Shown here one piece after another: positions 18,105 to 27,397 of a stretch of DNA of 64,000 nucleotides. This DNA comes from Phormidium ambiguum IAM M-71. GTDB lineage: Bacteria > Cyanobacteriota > Cyanobacteriia > Cyanobacteriales > Aerosakkonemataceae. The translations under genes and the position numbers were made by a program. Each line of letters opens with the position of its first letter. Within the stretch, counting starts at the first letter, position 1. The notes under the pieces are model-generated. The model had not been told where the DNA came from. It did no database searches and saw nothing but the letters and a program-made list of their open reading frames with translations. The stretch spans positions 62,001 to 126,000 of the forward strand of contig NZ_MRCE01000007.1 of the NCBI RefSeq assembly GCF_001904725.1, read 5' to 3'.

Positions 18105-19823
18105 CTATTGATTAGAAAAAAGTACTGGGTCTTGATACAATGGCACGGTGAAGGTAACGGTTGAGCCGAGTCCTTCGCCCATGCTGTAAAATTCGACTTC
18201 GCCTTTCATGGCTTCGATGAGTTTTTGGGAGATGTAAAGTCCTAGTCCGGTACCACCGTATTGTCGATTATGTCCGCCGTTGACTTGGCTGAAGGATTGG
18301 AAGAGTCTCCCTTGTTTTTCTAAGGATACGCCAATTCCGGTATCTACGACGCGGACGATCGCCATTGCTGGCGCTTCTTGGGCGGTACTAGATTTTTTCC
18401 GTTGCACTTCGGCGCTAATCATCACTCCGCCTTCGTGGGTAAATTTAATGGCATTCCCTACCAAGTTCAACATTACTTGTAATAATCTTTGGTAGTTACC
18501 ATTGAGGATGATTTTGTCTCTGGTGGCTGGTTTTTGAATGCGAAAGCTGAGGTTTTTCTGTTGTGCCTGAGTTTTGGTAAAGTCTTCGACATTACTAAAT
18601 AATTCTTCCAAATCTACAGGCCCTAACTCCAATTCCATTTTGCCAGCTTCAATTTTGGCAATGTCTAAAATGTCGTTAATAACGTCGAGTAGGTGTAAGG
18701 CTGAACGATTGGCTTCTTCGATGAACTCCCTTTGTTCTTCTGGGTCATCAGCCATGCCGTCTAAAACTAGTTTGAGGAAGCCTATCATCCCGTTTAGGGG
18801 TGTCCGCAGTTCGTGGGAGGTGTTGGCTAAGAATTCGCTTTTTAAGCGTGAGGCTTCTTCGGCTTGTTGTCGAGCTTGTTCTAGTTCATGGTATAGGGTA
18901 GCATGAGCGATCGCACTTCCGACTAAATCTGCTAACTCCCGCATCAGTTCTATTTCGTCAATACTCCACTGGCGGTTTCCTTTATAGTCGTAGAGAATAA
19001 TTAAACCATTTGGCTTATCTTGGTAAAAAGTAGCGATCGCTAATTTAGACTCTGGTGGTTCCGAATTATTCGACTCTTGTTCTATGATTGGTTCTAAAGA
19101 TTCTATTGCCTGAGTGAAATAAGCTGATTCGGAAAGTTTGAGTTTTTGTCCCAAAAAGGAACTGACTGATTCCGAGCGATATTCTGCTTTAACAGAGGCT
19201 TCCATAATATCGCTTTTGTAAGCGCAAATTACGCAGCGACTAACATCCAATCCTTTGCCTAAATCATCTACTGTTCTTTGCCAAATTGTATCTAAATCAA
19301 GGGTGCGGCGGATGTGACGGGAGATTTTTCTAATTAATCTTTTATAGTGTTGTCCCCAATGTAATGTTGCTGCTCTAGTTATAGTCGGAGTTTTTTGTAA
19401 TGTGTTGGCTGTTTCTTCGAGAATTTGCCTACCCATGACTAATACTCTAGTTGCCGGACCATCCGCTACTATTATGGGGCTAACTATTAAATCAAACCTG
19501 ATCTTATGTTCTTGGTACTGAAATTCACAACAAAAACGTTCTGGTACCTGATTTTTCAGGATTTGTTGAATTCGTTCTAGATAACTTGCAGCTGCTATAG
19601 GGCCAAAATGTTCATTTGGGCAGCTATTGACGATCGCTTCTGGTTTAAGTTGATAACGTTCGGCTTGTTGCCAGTAGAAGGAAAGGTATTCACCTGTTGC
19701 TTCTTGAACGTATACTAGCTCTGATCCCAATCCCTGTAAACCACTGGCGTGGTTTGTCCAAGCCGAATCAGATTTACCGTAAGACCCTTTTTGCCAATTC
19801 TGTAGATCAATAGGCACGCTCAT
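18105..19823 (-). CDS. Hybrid-free sensor histidine kinase with PAS-like and GAF domains
   Basis: The 572-residue protein has an N-terminal PAS-like region (about residues 30-140, around SFYWQQAERYQL), a GAF domain (about 170-315), a short coiled linker, a HisKA dimerisation domain with phospho-accepting His in EFLANTSHELRTPLNG (near residue 336), and a HATPase_c domain with N, G1 (VVDTGIGVS) and G2 (GGTGLGLYIS) boxes. There is no transmembrane segment and no receiver domain. No response regulator gene is next to it, so its partner is unknown. The GAF domain lacks the Cys-His bilin site, so light sensing through it is unlikely. Confidence 0.92.
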   Translation of the reverse strand: MSVPIDLQNWQKGSYGKSDSAWTNHASGLQGLGSELVYVQEATGEYLSFYWQQAERYQLKPEAIVNSCPNEHFGPIAAASYLERIQQILKNQVPERFCCEFQYQEHKIRFDLIVSPIIVADGPATRVLVMGRQILEETANTLQKTPTITRAATLHWGQHYKRLIRKISRHIRRTLDLDTIWQRTVDDLGKGLDVSRCVICAYKSDIMEASVKAEYRSESVSSFLGQKLKLSESAYFTQAIESLEPIIEQESNNSEPPESKLAIATFYQDKPNGLIILYDYKGNRQWSIDEIELMRELADLVGSAIAHATLYHELEQARQQAEEASRLKSEFLANTSHELRTPLNGMIGFLKLVLDGMADDPEEQREFIEEANRSALHLLDVINDILDIAKIEAGKMELELGPVDLEELFSNVEDFTKTQAQQKNLSFRIQKPATRDKIILNGNYQRLLQVMLNLVGNAIKFTHEGGVMISAEVQRKKSSTAQEAPAMAIVRVVDTGIGVSLEKQGRLFQSFSQVNGGHNRQYGGTGLGLYISQKLIEAMKGEVEFYSMGEGLGSTVTFTVPLYQDPVLFSNQ

Positions 19824-20010
19824 TGGAGTCGGTCACAATTTTTGTAAATTTAATATCAGGAGATGTCGCCAATAGCACCCTGTTCTGCGCGTTAGCATGG
19901 CGTAGCCTTGCCGCTTTAGCTAATTAGTTCTGGTGATTTCACCATCTCTAATTCGAGTTTATATCGATCGCTTCCAGAAAGCCAAATTTTCTTGAGCGAA
20001 CTATGGTGCT

Positions 20011-20241
20011 TTAATCATTCCACTCGCCACGAGGCGGAACTGGTATTCTGTTAATACTGCGAGTCAATTCGTCATCTCTTTGACTCACTCCTCCTTTAAG
20101 CCATTGGCGAATAGCTGCTTCAATCACTTTGCTCGGATCGTTTGTTAAGTGTTGCAACTGACTTAACAAATCTGAATCCAGGTGAATCGATATTTCCACC
20201 TTTTCTTCGGAACGTCGGGAATCAATAGCTGGTTCTTTCAT
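20011..20241 (-). CDS. Small ribbon-helix-helix (CopG-like) protein
   Basis: The 76-residue product, starting at ATG 20241 (an upstream in-frame TTG at 20271 is less likely), contains VEISIHLDSDLLSQLQHL, a beta strand followed by a helix, and VIEAAIRQWL, the second helix of a ribbon-helix-helix DNA-binding fold. Proteins of this kind act as antitoxins or small regulators. No toxin gene adjoins it: lepA is divergent 303 bp away and the histidine kinase lies beyond its stop. Either it is an orphan antitoxin or a stand-alone regulator. Confidence 0.6.
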   Translation of the reverse strand: MKEPAIDSRRSEEKVEISIHLDSDLLSQLQHLTNDPSKVIEAAIRQWLKGGVSQRDDELTRSINRIPVPPRGEWND

Positions 20242-20544
20242 TGGCTCTGTATATACTGAACTATAGTACAAGCCCTAAACAGGGTATCATCAGTTTAGAC
20301 TGACTCGCTATGAGATTAAGCGGTCTGTTAAAACTATTCATGCAGTGACTATCAATATTTACTATCAATTTACTGCTGAAAATTAAATTTACTTGAGTTA
20401 TCCTCAAGCTGAACCCCTATTATAGCGTGTTGCCAAGTTCACACAGTTATTTCTGCCATCCAGTGCTAGTTAAATATTAAAATATCTTAAGTAAGATATC
20501 GATTTTTTGATTGAAGTTCTGCGCCCCATCTTTGAGCGAAGTTT

Positions 20545-22356
20545 ATGACTGACGTACCCGTTTCTCGAATTCGGAATTTTTGTATTATTGCCCACATTGA
20601 CCACGGTAAGTCAACCTTGGCTGACCGTCTCTTACAAGCTACGGGAACGGTAGCTGCGCGAGATATGAAGGAACAGTTCCTCGATAACATGGAACTGGAA
20701 AGAGAACGGGGGATTACAATTAAGTTGCAAGCTGCCCGGATGAATTATAAAGCTAAGGACGGGCAAGATTACGTACTCAATTTAATTGATACTCCAGGCC
20801 ATGTGGATTTTTCTTATGAAGTGTCGCGGAGTCTTGCTGCTTGTGAGGGTGCTTTGTTGGTGGTGGATGCTTCTCAAGGTGTAGAAGCACAAACCTTAGC
20901 AAATGTTTATTTGGCGATCGAAAGTAACTTGGAAATTATTCCGGTTTTGAATAAAATTGATTTGCCTGGTGCGGAACCAGAACGGGTCAAAAAAGAAATT
21001 GAAGAGGTAATTGGTTTAGATTGTAGCGGTGCGATTTTAGCTTCGGCAAAAGAAGGTTTAGGAATTGAAGAAATTCTGGAATCGATCGTTCATTTAGTTC
21101 CCCCACCTAAAGAAACTGTAGAAGAACGCTTACGAGCATTAATTTTTGATAGTTATTACGACAGTTATCGGGGAGTAATTGTTTATTTCCGGGTGATGGA
21201 TGGGCGGGTGAAAAAAGGCGATCGCGTTCGCTTAATGGCCAGTGGCAAAGAATATGAAATCGACGAATTAGGCGTACTTTCTCCTAACCAAATTCGCGTT
21301 GACGACCTTCATGCTGGAGAAGTAGGTTATCTAGCAGCAGCAATTAAAGCAGTAGAAGATGCCCGTGTCGGTGACACAATTACTTTAGCAAATGCTCCGG
21401 CCAAAGAACCATTACCAGGTTATACTCAAGCAAAACCAATGGTGTTTTGTGGAATGTTTCCCACCGATGCCGATCAATTTCCTGACTTGCGAGAAGCTTT
21501 AGAAAAGCTAAAGTTAAATGATGCCGCTTTGTCTTATGAACCAGAAACTTCAAGTGCAATGGGATTTGGTTTCCGTTGCGGTTTCTTGGGTTTATTACAC
21601 ATGGAAATTGTCCAAGAAAGGCTGGAAAGAGAATACAATTTAGATTTGATTATTACCGCTCCTTCGGTAGTTTATAAAGTCACAACTAACAAAGGAGAAG
21701 AGTTATTAATCGATAATCCTAGTACTTTGCCAGATCCGCAATATCGGGAGAGAATTGAGGAACCTTATGTACAAGTAGATATGATTACACCGGAAGAGTA
21801 TGTCGGAACTTTGATGGAATTAGGTCAAAGCCGACGCGGTGTTTTCAAAGATATGAAATACTTGACTTTAGGGCGGACAACTTTAAGTTATGAATTGCCG
21901 TTGGCGGAGGTGGTGACAGACTTTTTCGATCAGATGAAATCTCGATCGCGCGGCTACGCCAGCATGGAATATCATTTGATTGGTTATCGGGAAAATCCTT
22001 TGGTAAGATTGGATATTTTAATTAATGGCGATCCAGTAGATTCTTTAGCGATGATTGTTCACCGAGATAAAGCTTATTATGTTGGGCGAACTTTGGTAGA
22101 AAAGTTAAAAGAATTGATTCCTCGTCACCAATTTAAAATTCCTTTACAAGCAGCAATTGGTAGTAAAGTAATCGCTAGCGAACATATTCCCGCACTGCGA
22201 AAAGATGTGTTAGCTAAATGTTATGGCGGTGATATTTCCCGGAAGAAAAAGTTGTTGCAAAAACAAGCCAAAGGGAAAAAGAGAATGAAAGCTATTGGTA
22301 CAGTAGATGTACCCCAAGAAGCTTTTATGGCAGTGTTACGCTTGGATAAAGAATAA
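20545..22356 (+). CDS. lepA: Elongation factor 4 (LepA)
   Basis: LepA is a ribosome-associated GTPase that promotes back-translocation or initiation steps under stress. The 603-residue protein carries G1 AHIDHGKST, the switch region RERGITIK, G3 DTPGHVDF and G4 NKIDLP. It ends with the LepA-specific C-terminal domain (about 500-603: [13 protein letters not shown], then a basic [16 protein letters not shown]). Length is standard. It is monocistronic here, with a strong terminator about 110 bp downstream. Confidence 0.98.
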   Translation: MTDVPVSRIRNFCIIAHIDHGKSTLADRLLQATGTVAARDMKEQFLDNMELERERGITIKLQAARMNYKAKDGQDYVLNLIDTPGHVDFSYEVSRSLAACEGALLVVDASQGVEAQTLANVYLAIESNLEIIPVLNKIDLPGAEPERVKKEIEEVIGLDCSGAILASAKEGLGIEEILESIVHLVPPPKETVEERLRALIFDSYYDSYRGVIVYFRVMDGRVKKGDRVRLMASGKEYEIDELGVLSPNQIRVDDLHAGEVGYLAAAIKAVEDARVGDTITLANAPAKEPLPGYTQAKPMVFCGMFPTDADQFPDLREALEKLKLNDAALSYEPETSSAMGFGFRCGFLGLLHMEIVQERLEREYNLDLIITAPSVVYKVTTNKGEELLIDNPSTLPDPQYRERIEEPYVQVDMITPEEYVGTLMELGQSRRGVFKDMKYLTLGRTTLSYELPLAEVVTDFFDQMKSRSRGYASMEYHLIGYRENPLVRLDILINGDPVDSLAMIVHRDKAYYVGRTLVEKLKELIPRHQFKIPLQAAIGSKVIASEHIPALRKDVLAKCYGGDISRKKKLLQKQAKGKKRMKAIGTVDVPQEAFMAVLRLDKE

Positions 22357-22465
22357 GCTGTTCAGCATTTAAATGTTGAAAGGGAATAAGAAATAGGAAA
22401 ACAGAACAGGGAATACAAGATTTAAATGCCAGACACCTAAACTGACAAATTAAGCAGTAACAAAT

Positions 22466-22498
22466 AAAACAGATGATTTGACAATCATCTGTTTTTTT
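22466..22498 (+). terminator. Intrinsic terminator after lepA; rest of gap empty
   Basis: A 12-bp perfect stem AAAACAGATGAT / ATCATCTGTTTT (22466-22477, 22484-22495) with loop TTGACA runs into seven consecutive T residues on the plus strand. The remaining gap to 22792 (294 bp) is AT-rich and shows no gene; it presumably carries the promoter of the downstream UXS gene. Confidence 0.92.
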
Positions 22499-22792
22499 AA
22501 CTTAAGAACTATCAAGAAGTGTAAAGAAGTTGTTAGTTAATGTCACTATCGGATAAAGATTTAATGAATTGCATGAATAAAGTTAACTTTTGGGAGAATT
22601 ATTTGCTAATGTTGCTAATTGAGCAGTTGATTTAGTTGGAACAAAAACAGTAGTTGAGCTATGAAGTCCATAAAAAATAAAGCAACTACCTTTAAAGTTA
22701 AATACAATTTATAGACTGAGGGATATTTATGGAGTTATAGTTGTAACGGCGGAATTAGCTGCTTAAAATAACCTACCGCTTACTGAGAAACT

Positions 22793-23746
22793 ATGAGAAT
22801 TTTAGTAACAGGTGGAGCCGGATTTATTGGTTCTCATCTTATCGATCGCTTAATGACAGAAGGTCATGAAGTATTGTGCTTAGATAATTTTTATACCGGA
22901 CATAAGCGTAATTTGCTGAAGTGGTTAGATAATCCCTATTTTGAATTAATTCGCCACGATGTTACTGAACCCATCCGTTTAGAAGTACAACAAATTTATC
23001 ACTTAGCTTGTCCAGCTTCTCCGGTACATTATCAGTTCAATCCCATCAAGACAGTAAAAACAAATGTCATGGGAACACTCAATATGCTGGGTTTAGCTAA
23101 ACGGGTGAAAGCAAGACTTCTATTAGCTTCGACTTCAGAAGTGTATGGCGATCCAGATGTGCATCCTCAAGTAGAAGAGTATAGAGGAAATGTGAATCCG
23201 ATCGGGATTCGTTCCTGTTATGACGAAGGTAAACGCATAGCGGAAACCCTAGCATTTGACTATCATCGGGAAAATGATGTGGAAATTCGGGTAGCGCGGA
23301 TTTTCAACACTTACGGCCCCAGAATGTTAGAAAATGATGGTCGAGTGGTAAGTAATTTTGTCGTTCAGGCTTTGCGGGGAATTCCGTTAACAGTTTACGG
23401 TACAGGTTCACAAACCAGAAGTTTCTGCTATGTTTCTGACTTAGTAGAAGGATTGATGCGGTTAATGAATGGAGAACATACTGGCCCTGTAAACTTGGGA
23501 AATCCAGATGAGTATACAATTTTAGAACTAGCACAAAAAATTCAGCAAATGGTGAATCCAGATGCTGATATTAAGTACGAACCGTTACCACAAGACGATC
23601 CCAAACAACGACAACCGGACATTACCAAAGCTAAAAATTGGTTGGGATGGCAACCGACAATTCCTTTGGAAGAAGGTTTGAAGTTAACGATCGAAGATTT
23701 TCGTTCTCGCATCTCCAATTCTCCAACCTCAGCCGTGAGCAAATAA
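22793..23746 (+). CDS. UDP-glucuronate decarboxylase (UDP-xylose synthase)
   Basis: UXS converts UDP-glucuronate to UDP-xylose using tightly bound NAD. The 317-residue short-chain dehydrogenase/reductase has GGAGFIGSH (residues 7-15) for NAD, TSEVYGD (114-120), and the YxxxK pair Y143/K147 in SCYDEGKR, followed by [10 protein letters not shown] and [18 protein letters not shown], all typical of the UXS branch. UDP-glucose dehydrogenase lies 199 bp downstream and makes its substrate, so the pair provides UDP-xylose for extracellular polysaccharide or glycosylation. Confidence 0.92.
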   Translation: MRILVTGGAGFIGSHLIDRLMTEGHEVLCLDNFYTGHKRNLLKWLDNPYFELIRHDVTEPIRLEVQQIYHLACPASPVHYQFNPIKTVKTNVMGTLNMLGLAKRVKARLLLASTSEVYGDPDVHPQVEEYRGNVNPIGIRSCYDEGKRIAETLAFDYHRENDVEIRVARIFNTYGPRMLENDGRVVSNFVVQALRGIPLTVYGTGSQTRSFCYVSDLVEGLMRLMNGEHTGPVNLGNPDEYTILELAQKIQQMVNPDADIKYEPLPQDDPKQRQPDITKAKNWLGWQPTIPLEEGLKLTIEDFRSRISNSPTSAVSK

Positions 23747-23945
23747 TAAAGTTAGGTAAACAAATAGCGAAGATAGCGATCGATTTGGGAAGGCTGGGTA
23801 CTATAAATAAGTCCTGATTTTGGCAATTCCCACCAGAATACGAAAACAGCTTTCTCGCTATAGCAAAAACCTAAAGGTTGGCTGAATAATTTGACTGAAG
23901 GCTGATAATTGACTCTGTAAAATTTGTTTTGAGGATTCACGTAAT

Positions 23946-25337
23946 ATGCGTGTTTGTGTAATTGGTACTGGATATGTCGGTTTAGTGACAGGCGTTTGTT
24001 TGGCACATATCGGACACGATGTAATCTGCATCGATAATAATGAAGAAAAAGTTAAGTTAATGAAATCTGGACAATCACCGATTTTTGAACCTGGGTTGTC
24101 CGAATTAATGCAATCTGCGGCGAAAGCAGGGAAATTAGAATTTTCTTCCGATCTAGCTGCGGGTGTAAATCATGGAGAAATTTTATTTATCGCTGTCGGT
24201 ACTCCACCATTACCAACAGGCGAAAGTGATACTCGTTATGTAGAAGCAGTAGCTAGGGGAATTGGCGCTAATTTAAAAGATGGTTACAAAGTAATTGTGA
24301 ATAAATCTACCGTACCGATTGGTTCCGGTGATTGGGTGCGGATGATTGTGATGGATGGAATTAAAGAACGTCAATCAGTATTAGTAGGTGCTGGTGGCGT
24401 TGTCAGTGATGAGGTAGTAGAAAAAATTGCCGCAGAATTTGATGTGGTGAGTAACCCAGAATTTCTCCGCGAAGGTTCGGCGGTTTATGATACCTTTAAT
24501 CCCGATCGCATTGTCTTAGGAAGTAACAGCGAAAAAGCGCTGGCGATGATGGAAGAACTTTATGCGCCAATCACAGCGCGGAAGTATGCAGAAGATCCAT
24601 CTTTACCAGCAGTACCAGTGGTGAAAACTGATATTAACTCCGCAGAAATGATCAAGTATGCGGCGAATGCTTTCTTAGCAACTAAAATTAGCTTTATTAA
24701 CGAAGTAGCAAATATTTGCGATCGGGTTGGTGCTGATGTTACCCAAGTTGCTAGAGGTATTGGTTTAGATTCTCGCATTGGCGGCAAATTTTTACAAGCC
24801 GGAATTGGTTGGGGTGGTTCTTGCTTCCCGAAAGATGTTTCCGCTTTAGTGCATACTGCTGATGACTATGGTTATGAAGCGCATCTGTTAAAAGCGGCGG
24901 TGAGTGTTAACCAACGTCAACGTTTAATTGCTGTAGAAAAATTACAGCATGAACTGAAAATTCTCAAAGGTAAAACCGTTGGTTTGTTGGGTTTAACTTT
25001 TAAACCAGATACTGATGATATGCGCGATGCACCTGCATTGAATATCATCGAACAATTAAACCGTTTGGGAACCAAAGTTAAAGCTTACGATCCTTTGGTT
25101 TCTCAAACTGGTTTGCGTCACGGTTTAACTGGTGTAATTGTGGAAACCGATCCAGAACGTTTAGCTGATGGTTGTGATGCTTTGGTGTTAATCACGGATT
25201 GGGCGCAATTCCTGAGTTTAGATTACGCTAAGATGGCAAAACAAATGAATTCTCCAGTGATTATTGATGGTCGGAATTTCCTCGATCGCAAAGCTTTAGA
25301 AGCGTCTGGTTTCCGCTACGTTGGTGTAGGTAGATAA
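23946..25337 (+). CDS. ugd: UDP-glucose 6-dehydrogenase
   Basis: Ugd oxidises UDP-glucose to UDP-glucuronate with two NAD+. The 463-residue protein has the N-terminal Rossmann motif GTGYVGLV (7-14), AVGTPP, NPEFLREGSAV, and the catalytic Cys in GWGGSCFPKD (near residue 293). The C-terminal substrate-binding domain has GLLGLTFKPDTDDMRDAP. Full length. It is paired with UXS upstream. A hairpin at 25370-25404 probably ends the transcript. Confidence 0.97.
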   Translation: MRVCVIGTGYVGLVTGVCLAHIGHDVICIDNNEEKVKLMKSGQSPIFEPGLSELMQSAAKAGKLEFSSDLAAGVNHGEILFIAVGTPPLPTGESDTRYVEAVARGIGANLKDGYKVIVNKSTVPIGSGDWVRMIVMDGIKERQSVLVGAGGVVSDEVVEKIAAEFDVVSNPEFLREGSAVYDTFNPDRIVLGSNSEKALAMMEELYAPITARKYAEDPSLPAVPVVKTDINSAEMIKYAANAFLATKISFINEVANICDRVGADVTQVARGIGLDSRIGGKFLQAGIGWGGSCFPKDVSALVHTADDYGYEAHLLKAAVSVNQRQRLIAVEKLQHELKILKGKTVGLLGLTFKPDTDDMRDAPALNIIEQLNRLGTKVKAYDPLVSQTGLRHGLTGVIVETDPERLADGCDALVLITDWAQFLSLDYAKMAKQMNSPVIIDGRNFLDRKALEASGFRYVGVGR

Positions 25338-25369
25338 CATTTTGTTGCTTAACTGAAAACATGACTATT

Positions 25370-25404
25370 TCCGAATTGTGTAATATACGCAGTTCGGATT
25401 TCTT
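25370..25404 (+). terminator. Probable terminator after ugd
   Basis: CCGAATTGTGTA and TACGCAGTTCGG pair over 12 bp (two G-U) around a 3-base ATA loop (25371-25397), followed by TTTCTTCTT. The stem starts about 33 bp after the ugd stop. Confidence 0.65.
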
Positions 25405-25409
25405 CTTAT

Positions 25410-25436
25410 AGGGGCAACCATAAATGGATTGCCTCT
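25410..25436. repeat. Short hairpin repeat in ugd-DUF3011 gap
   Basis: AGGGGCAACC and GGATTGCCTCT form an imperfect stem around ATAAAT. This looks like a known type of cyanobacterial dispersed hairpin. The rest of the 320-bp gap (25338-25657) contains a family A repeat remnant at 25475-25505 and presumably the promoter of the DUF3011 gene. Confidence 0.5.
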
Positions 25437-25474
25437 ACAAGTGGTGTTTATTCTCATAATTTGCGTAAGTCCTG

Positions 25475-25505
25475 AATCTGTAGCAAACATTCAGAGAATT
25501 GGTAT
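25475..25505. mobile_element. MITE-like repeat family A, remnant (right end only)
   Basis: These 31 bases are identical to the right end of the complete family A element at 56653-56769 (positions 56739-56769), including the terminal GAGAATTGGTAT. No left end is visible, so this is a decayed or partial copy. Confidence 0.75.
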
Positions 25506-25657
25506 TAATTTTAGAGTTTGTAGCATCGATCGCTTTTTAGGTAAGTCATAAATTTTTCCTGAGATTAGTCGTTCTACAGAGAAATTATGGAATAACACGC
25601 ATAAGTCGGTGAGGTTCTTTTCGACTTGGGCGGATTTTTCTACAGGAGTGTTCTTTA

Positions 25658-26029
25658 ATGAATAACTTTTTTTCTCAAGCAGCTGTGGGTACAGCGGCGA
25701 CGATCGCGCTCGCTGCTACCGTAATAGCAGTTAAACCTGCTAATGCTCAAACTACCACTGTTTGCCAAAGTATTGATTACCAACCTGCAACTTGTTCTTT
25801 GGATACTCGCGGGGGTGTGGTTTTAGATAAAGAGTATTCCAACTCAATTTGCGCTGATAATTGGGGTTTTGAAGATGGTTTTGTTTGGGTAGAAAATGGC
25901 TGTCGCGCTAGATTCCGCGCTACTGGTAATTTTGGTTTTGCACCTGACAGAAGGGAACCTGACCCCAGAAAAGGTTTTTGTCCTCCTGAGAATTGTCCTG
26001 AAGAGGGCGAACCGGAATATTCTGAATAA
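25658..26029 (+). CDS. Secreted DUF3011-like protein
   Basis: The 123-residue product has an N-terminal hydrophobic signal peptide ending in PANAQ (cleavage after residue 30 or 31). The mature part fits the DUF3011 pattern: TVCQSIDYQPATCSLD, VVLDKEYSNSICADNWGF and VWVENGCRARFRA, with paired cysteines that probably form disulfides. A Pro/Glu-rich acidic tail follows. The function of the family is not known. The ATG has GGAGTG about 9 bases upstream. It stands alone. Confidence 0.78.
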   Translation: MNNFFSQAAVGTAATIALAATVIAVKPANAQTTTVCQSIDYQPATCSLDTRGGVVLDKEYSNSICADNWGFEDGFVWVENGCRARFRATGNFGFAPDRREPDPRKGFCPPENCPEEGEPEYSE

Positions 26030-26169
26030 GGAAATTAAGGAGGTAGGTTTGGTTTTAGAGCATAATTTTAGACTGATATTTGTTTGATAAGATTAGCGAT
26101 CGGCATTAATTATTACCAAAAACTTTAATTTTTTCTAAAAGTTATAGGTAATAATTTTTGCCGTGATTT

Positions 26170-26272
26170 TTATTCAATTATCGTGAAAATGCGCTGTACG
26201 GAACCCCACCCCAAACCCCTCCCCGTCTACGGGGAGGGGTTATGATTAAGCGCAATTTGGCAGAGAATTGTT
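26170..26272. mobile_element. MITE-like repeat family A, diverged copy
   Basis: Between degenerate ends (ATTCAATTATC on the left, GAGAATTG on the right) lies a strong hairpin of AACCCCTCCCCG and CGGGGAGGGGTT (about 26214-26241), flanked by ATGCGCT and TTAAGCGCAATTT. The same core occurs in reverse orientation at 54390-54493. It lies in the 399-bp gap upstream of the ABC transporter genes; the remainder of that gap (26030-26169) shows no gene. Confidence 0.7.
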
Positions 26273-26338
26273 TCTGGAATAGATCGATCGCAAATTGTAG
26301 AGTCAGTCTGAGGCTGCGTCCGAAATTTTGGTTTAGGG

Positions 26339-26368
26339 AAATTTTGTCTCCAATTGGAGACAAAATTT
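26339..26368. promoter_or_regulatory. Perfect 30-bp palindrome upstream of ABC transporter genes
   Basis: The sequence from 26339 to 26368 is its own reverse complement, centred on CAATTG with half-site AAATTTTGTCTCC. A similar half-site TTTTGTCCCC recurs at 26412-26421, just before the ATG. It could be an operator for a dimeric repressor or an RNA hairpin in the leader. Confidence 0.6.
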
Positions 26369-26428
26369 TGGTTCAAGTCGGCATCCTCAGTTGCGAAAGG
26401 TACTAAAAACGTTTTGTCCCCAACAATC

Positions 26429-27379
26429 ATGTCCCAAGAACTGGCAATTTGTACTCGTGGACTGACTAAGCAATTCGATCGCCACATTGCTGTCAATGAT
26501 GTTGATTTAGAGATTAAAGCGGGAGAAGTTTATGGTTTAATTGGGCCAAATGGTGCGGGGAAAACTACGCTGATCCGAATGTTGGCGGCGGCGGAAGAAC
26601 CGAGTGTAGGGGAAATTTACATTAATGGTGACAGGTTGTTGCGCGATCGAAGTAATCCAACGTTGAAGCAACGCCTCGGATATCTTCCTGATGATTTCCC
26701 GCTTTATGATGATTTGACGGTTTGGGATTATTTGGATTATTTTGCTCGATTGTATCGCTTACCAGAACCTCGGCGCAGTCAGCGGTTATATGAAGTTTTG
26801 GAATTGGTACAGCTAATTAATAAGCGCAATAGTCAAATTAATACTTTGTCGCGGGGGATGAAACAGCGCTTAAGTTTAGCCAGAACTATTATTCATGAAC
26901 CAATTGTATTGTTATTAGATGAACCTGTTTCTGGATTAGATCCGATCGCTAGAGTGCAGTTTCGGGAAATTATCAAAACTCTGCAAGAAGCGGGAATGAC
27001 AATTTTAATTTCTTCCCATGTTTTGAGCGATTTAGCAGAACTTTGTACCTCTGTAGGAATTATGGAATTGGGATATTTGGTAGAAAGTACGAGTTTAGCA
27101 GAACTTTACCAACGCCTGAGTCGTCAGCAAATAATCATTTCTACTTTAGGAAAATTAGATCTATTGTTATCGGAATTGAAAAATTATCCCTTAGTAGAAG
27201 GTTATGAAATTTTATCAGAAACTAATCAGGTAAAGGTTGATTTTGGTGGTGCGCCAGAAGATTGTGCTAGGCTGTTGCGATCGCTAGTTAAAGCTGACAT
27301 TCCCTTAACCGAATTTTATGGGATTCAGGAGGATTTAGAAAGCATCTTCTTAAAAATGGGTCACAAACAAGCATCTTAA
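26429..27379 (+). CDS. ABC transporter ATP-binding protein (ABC-2 type)
   Basis: The 316-residue protein contains Walker A GPNGAGKTT, the Q-loop (GYLPDDFPLYDDLTV), the ABC signature LSRGMKQRLSLA, Walker B IVLLLDEPVSGLDP and the H-loop ISSHVL. A C-terminal extension of about 90 residues is typical of ABC-2 exporters. I use the ATG at 26429; an upstream in-frame TTG at 26354 falls inside a palindrome and is unlikely. The permease begins 18 bp after the stop, so the two form an exporter. Substrate unknown. Confidence 0.93.
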   Translation: MSQELAICTRGLTKQFDRHIAVNDVDLEIKAGEVYGLIGPNGAGKTTLIRMLAAAEEPSVGEIYINGDRLLRDRSNPTLKQRLGYLPDDFPLYDDLTVWDYLDYFARLYRLPEPRRSQRLYEVLELVQLINKRNSQINTLSRGMKQRLSLARTIIHEPIVLLLDEPVSGLDPIARVQFREIIKTLQEAGMTILISSHVLSDLAELCTSVGIMELGYLVESTSLAELYQRLSRQQIIISTLGKLDLLLSELKNYPLVEGYEILSETNQVKVDFGGAPEDCARLLRSLVKADIPLTEFYGIQEDLESIFLKMGHKQAS

Positions 27380-27397
27380 ACATACAGAGGATGAAAA

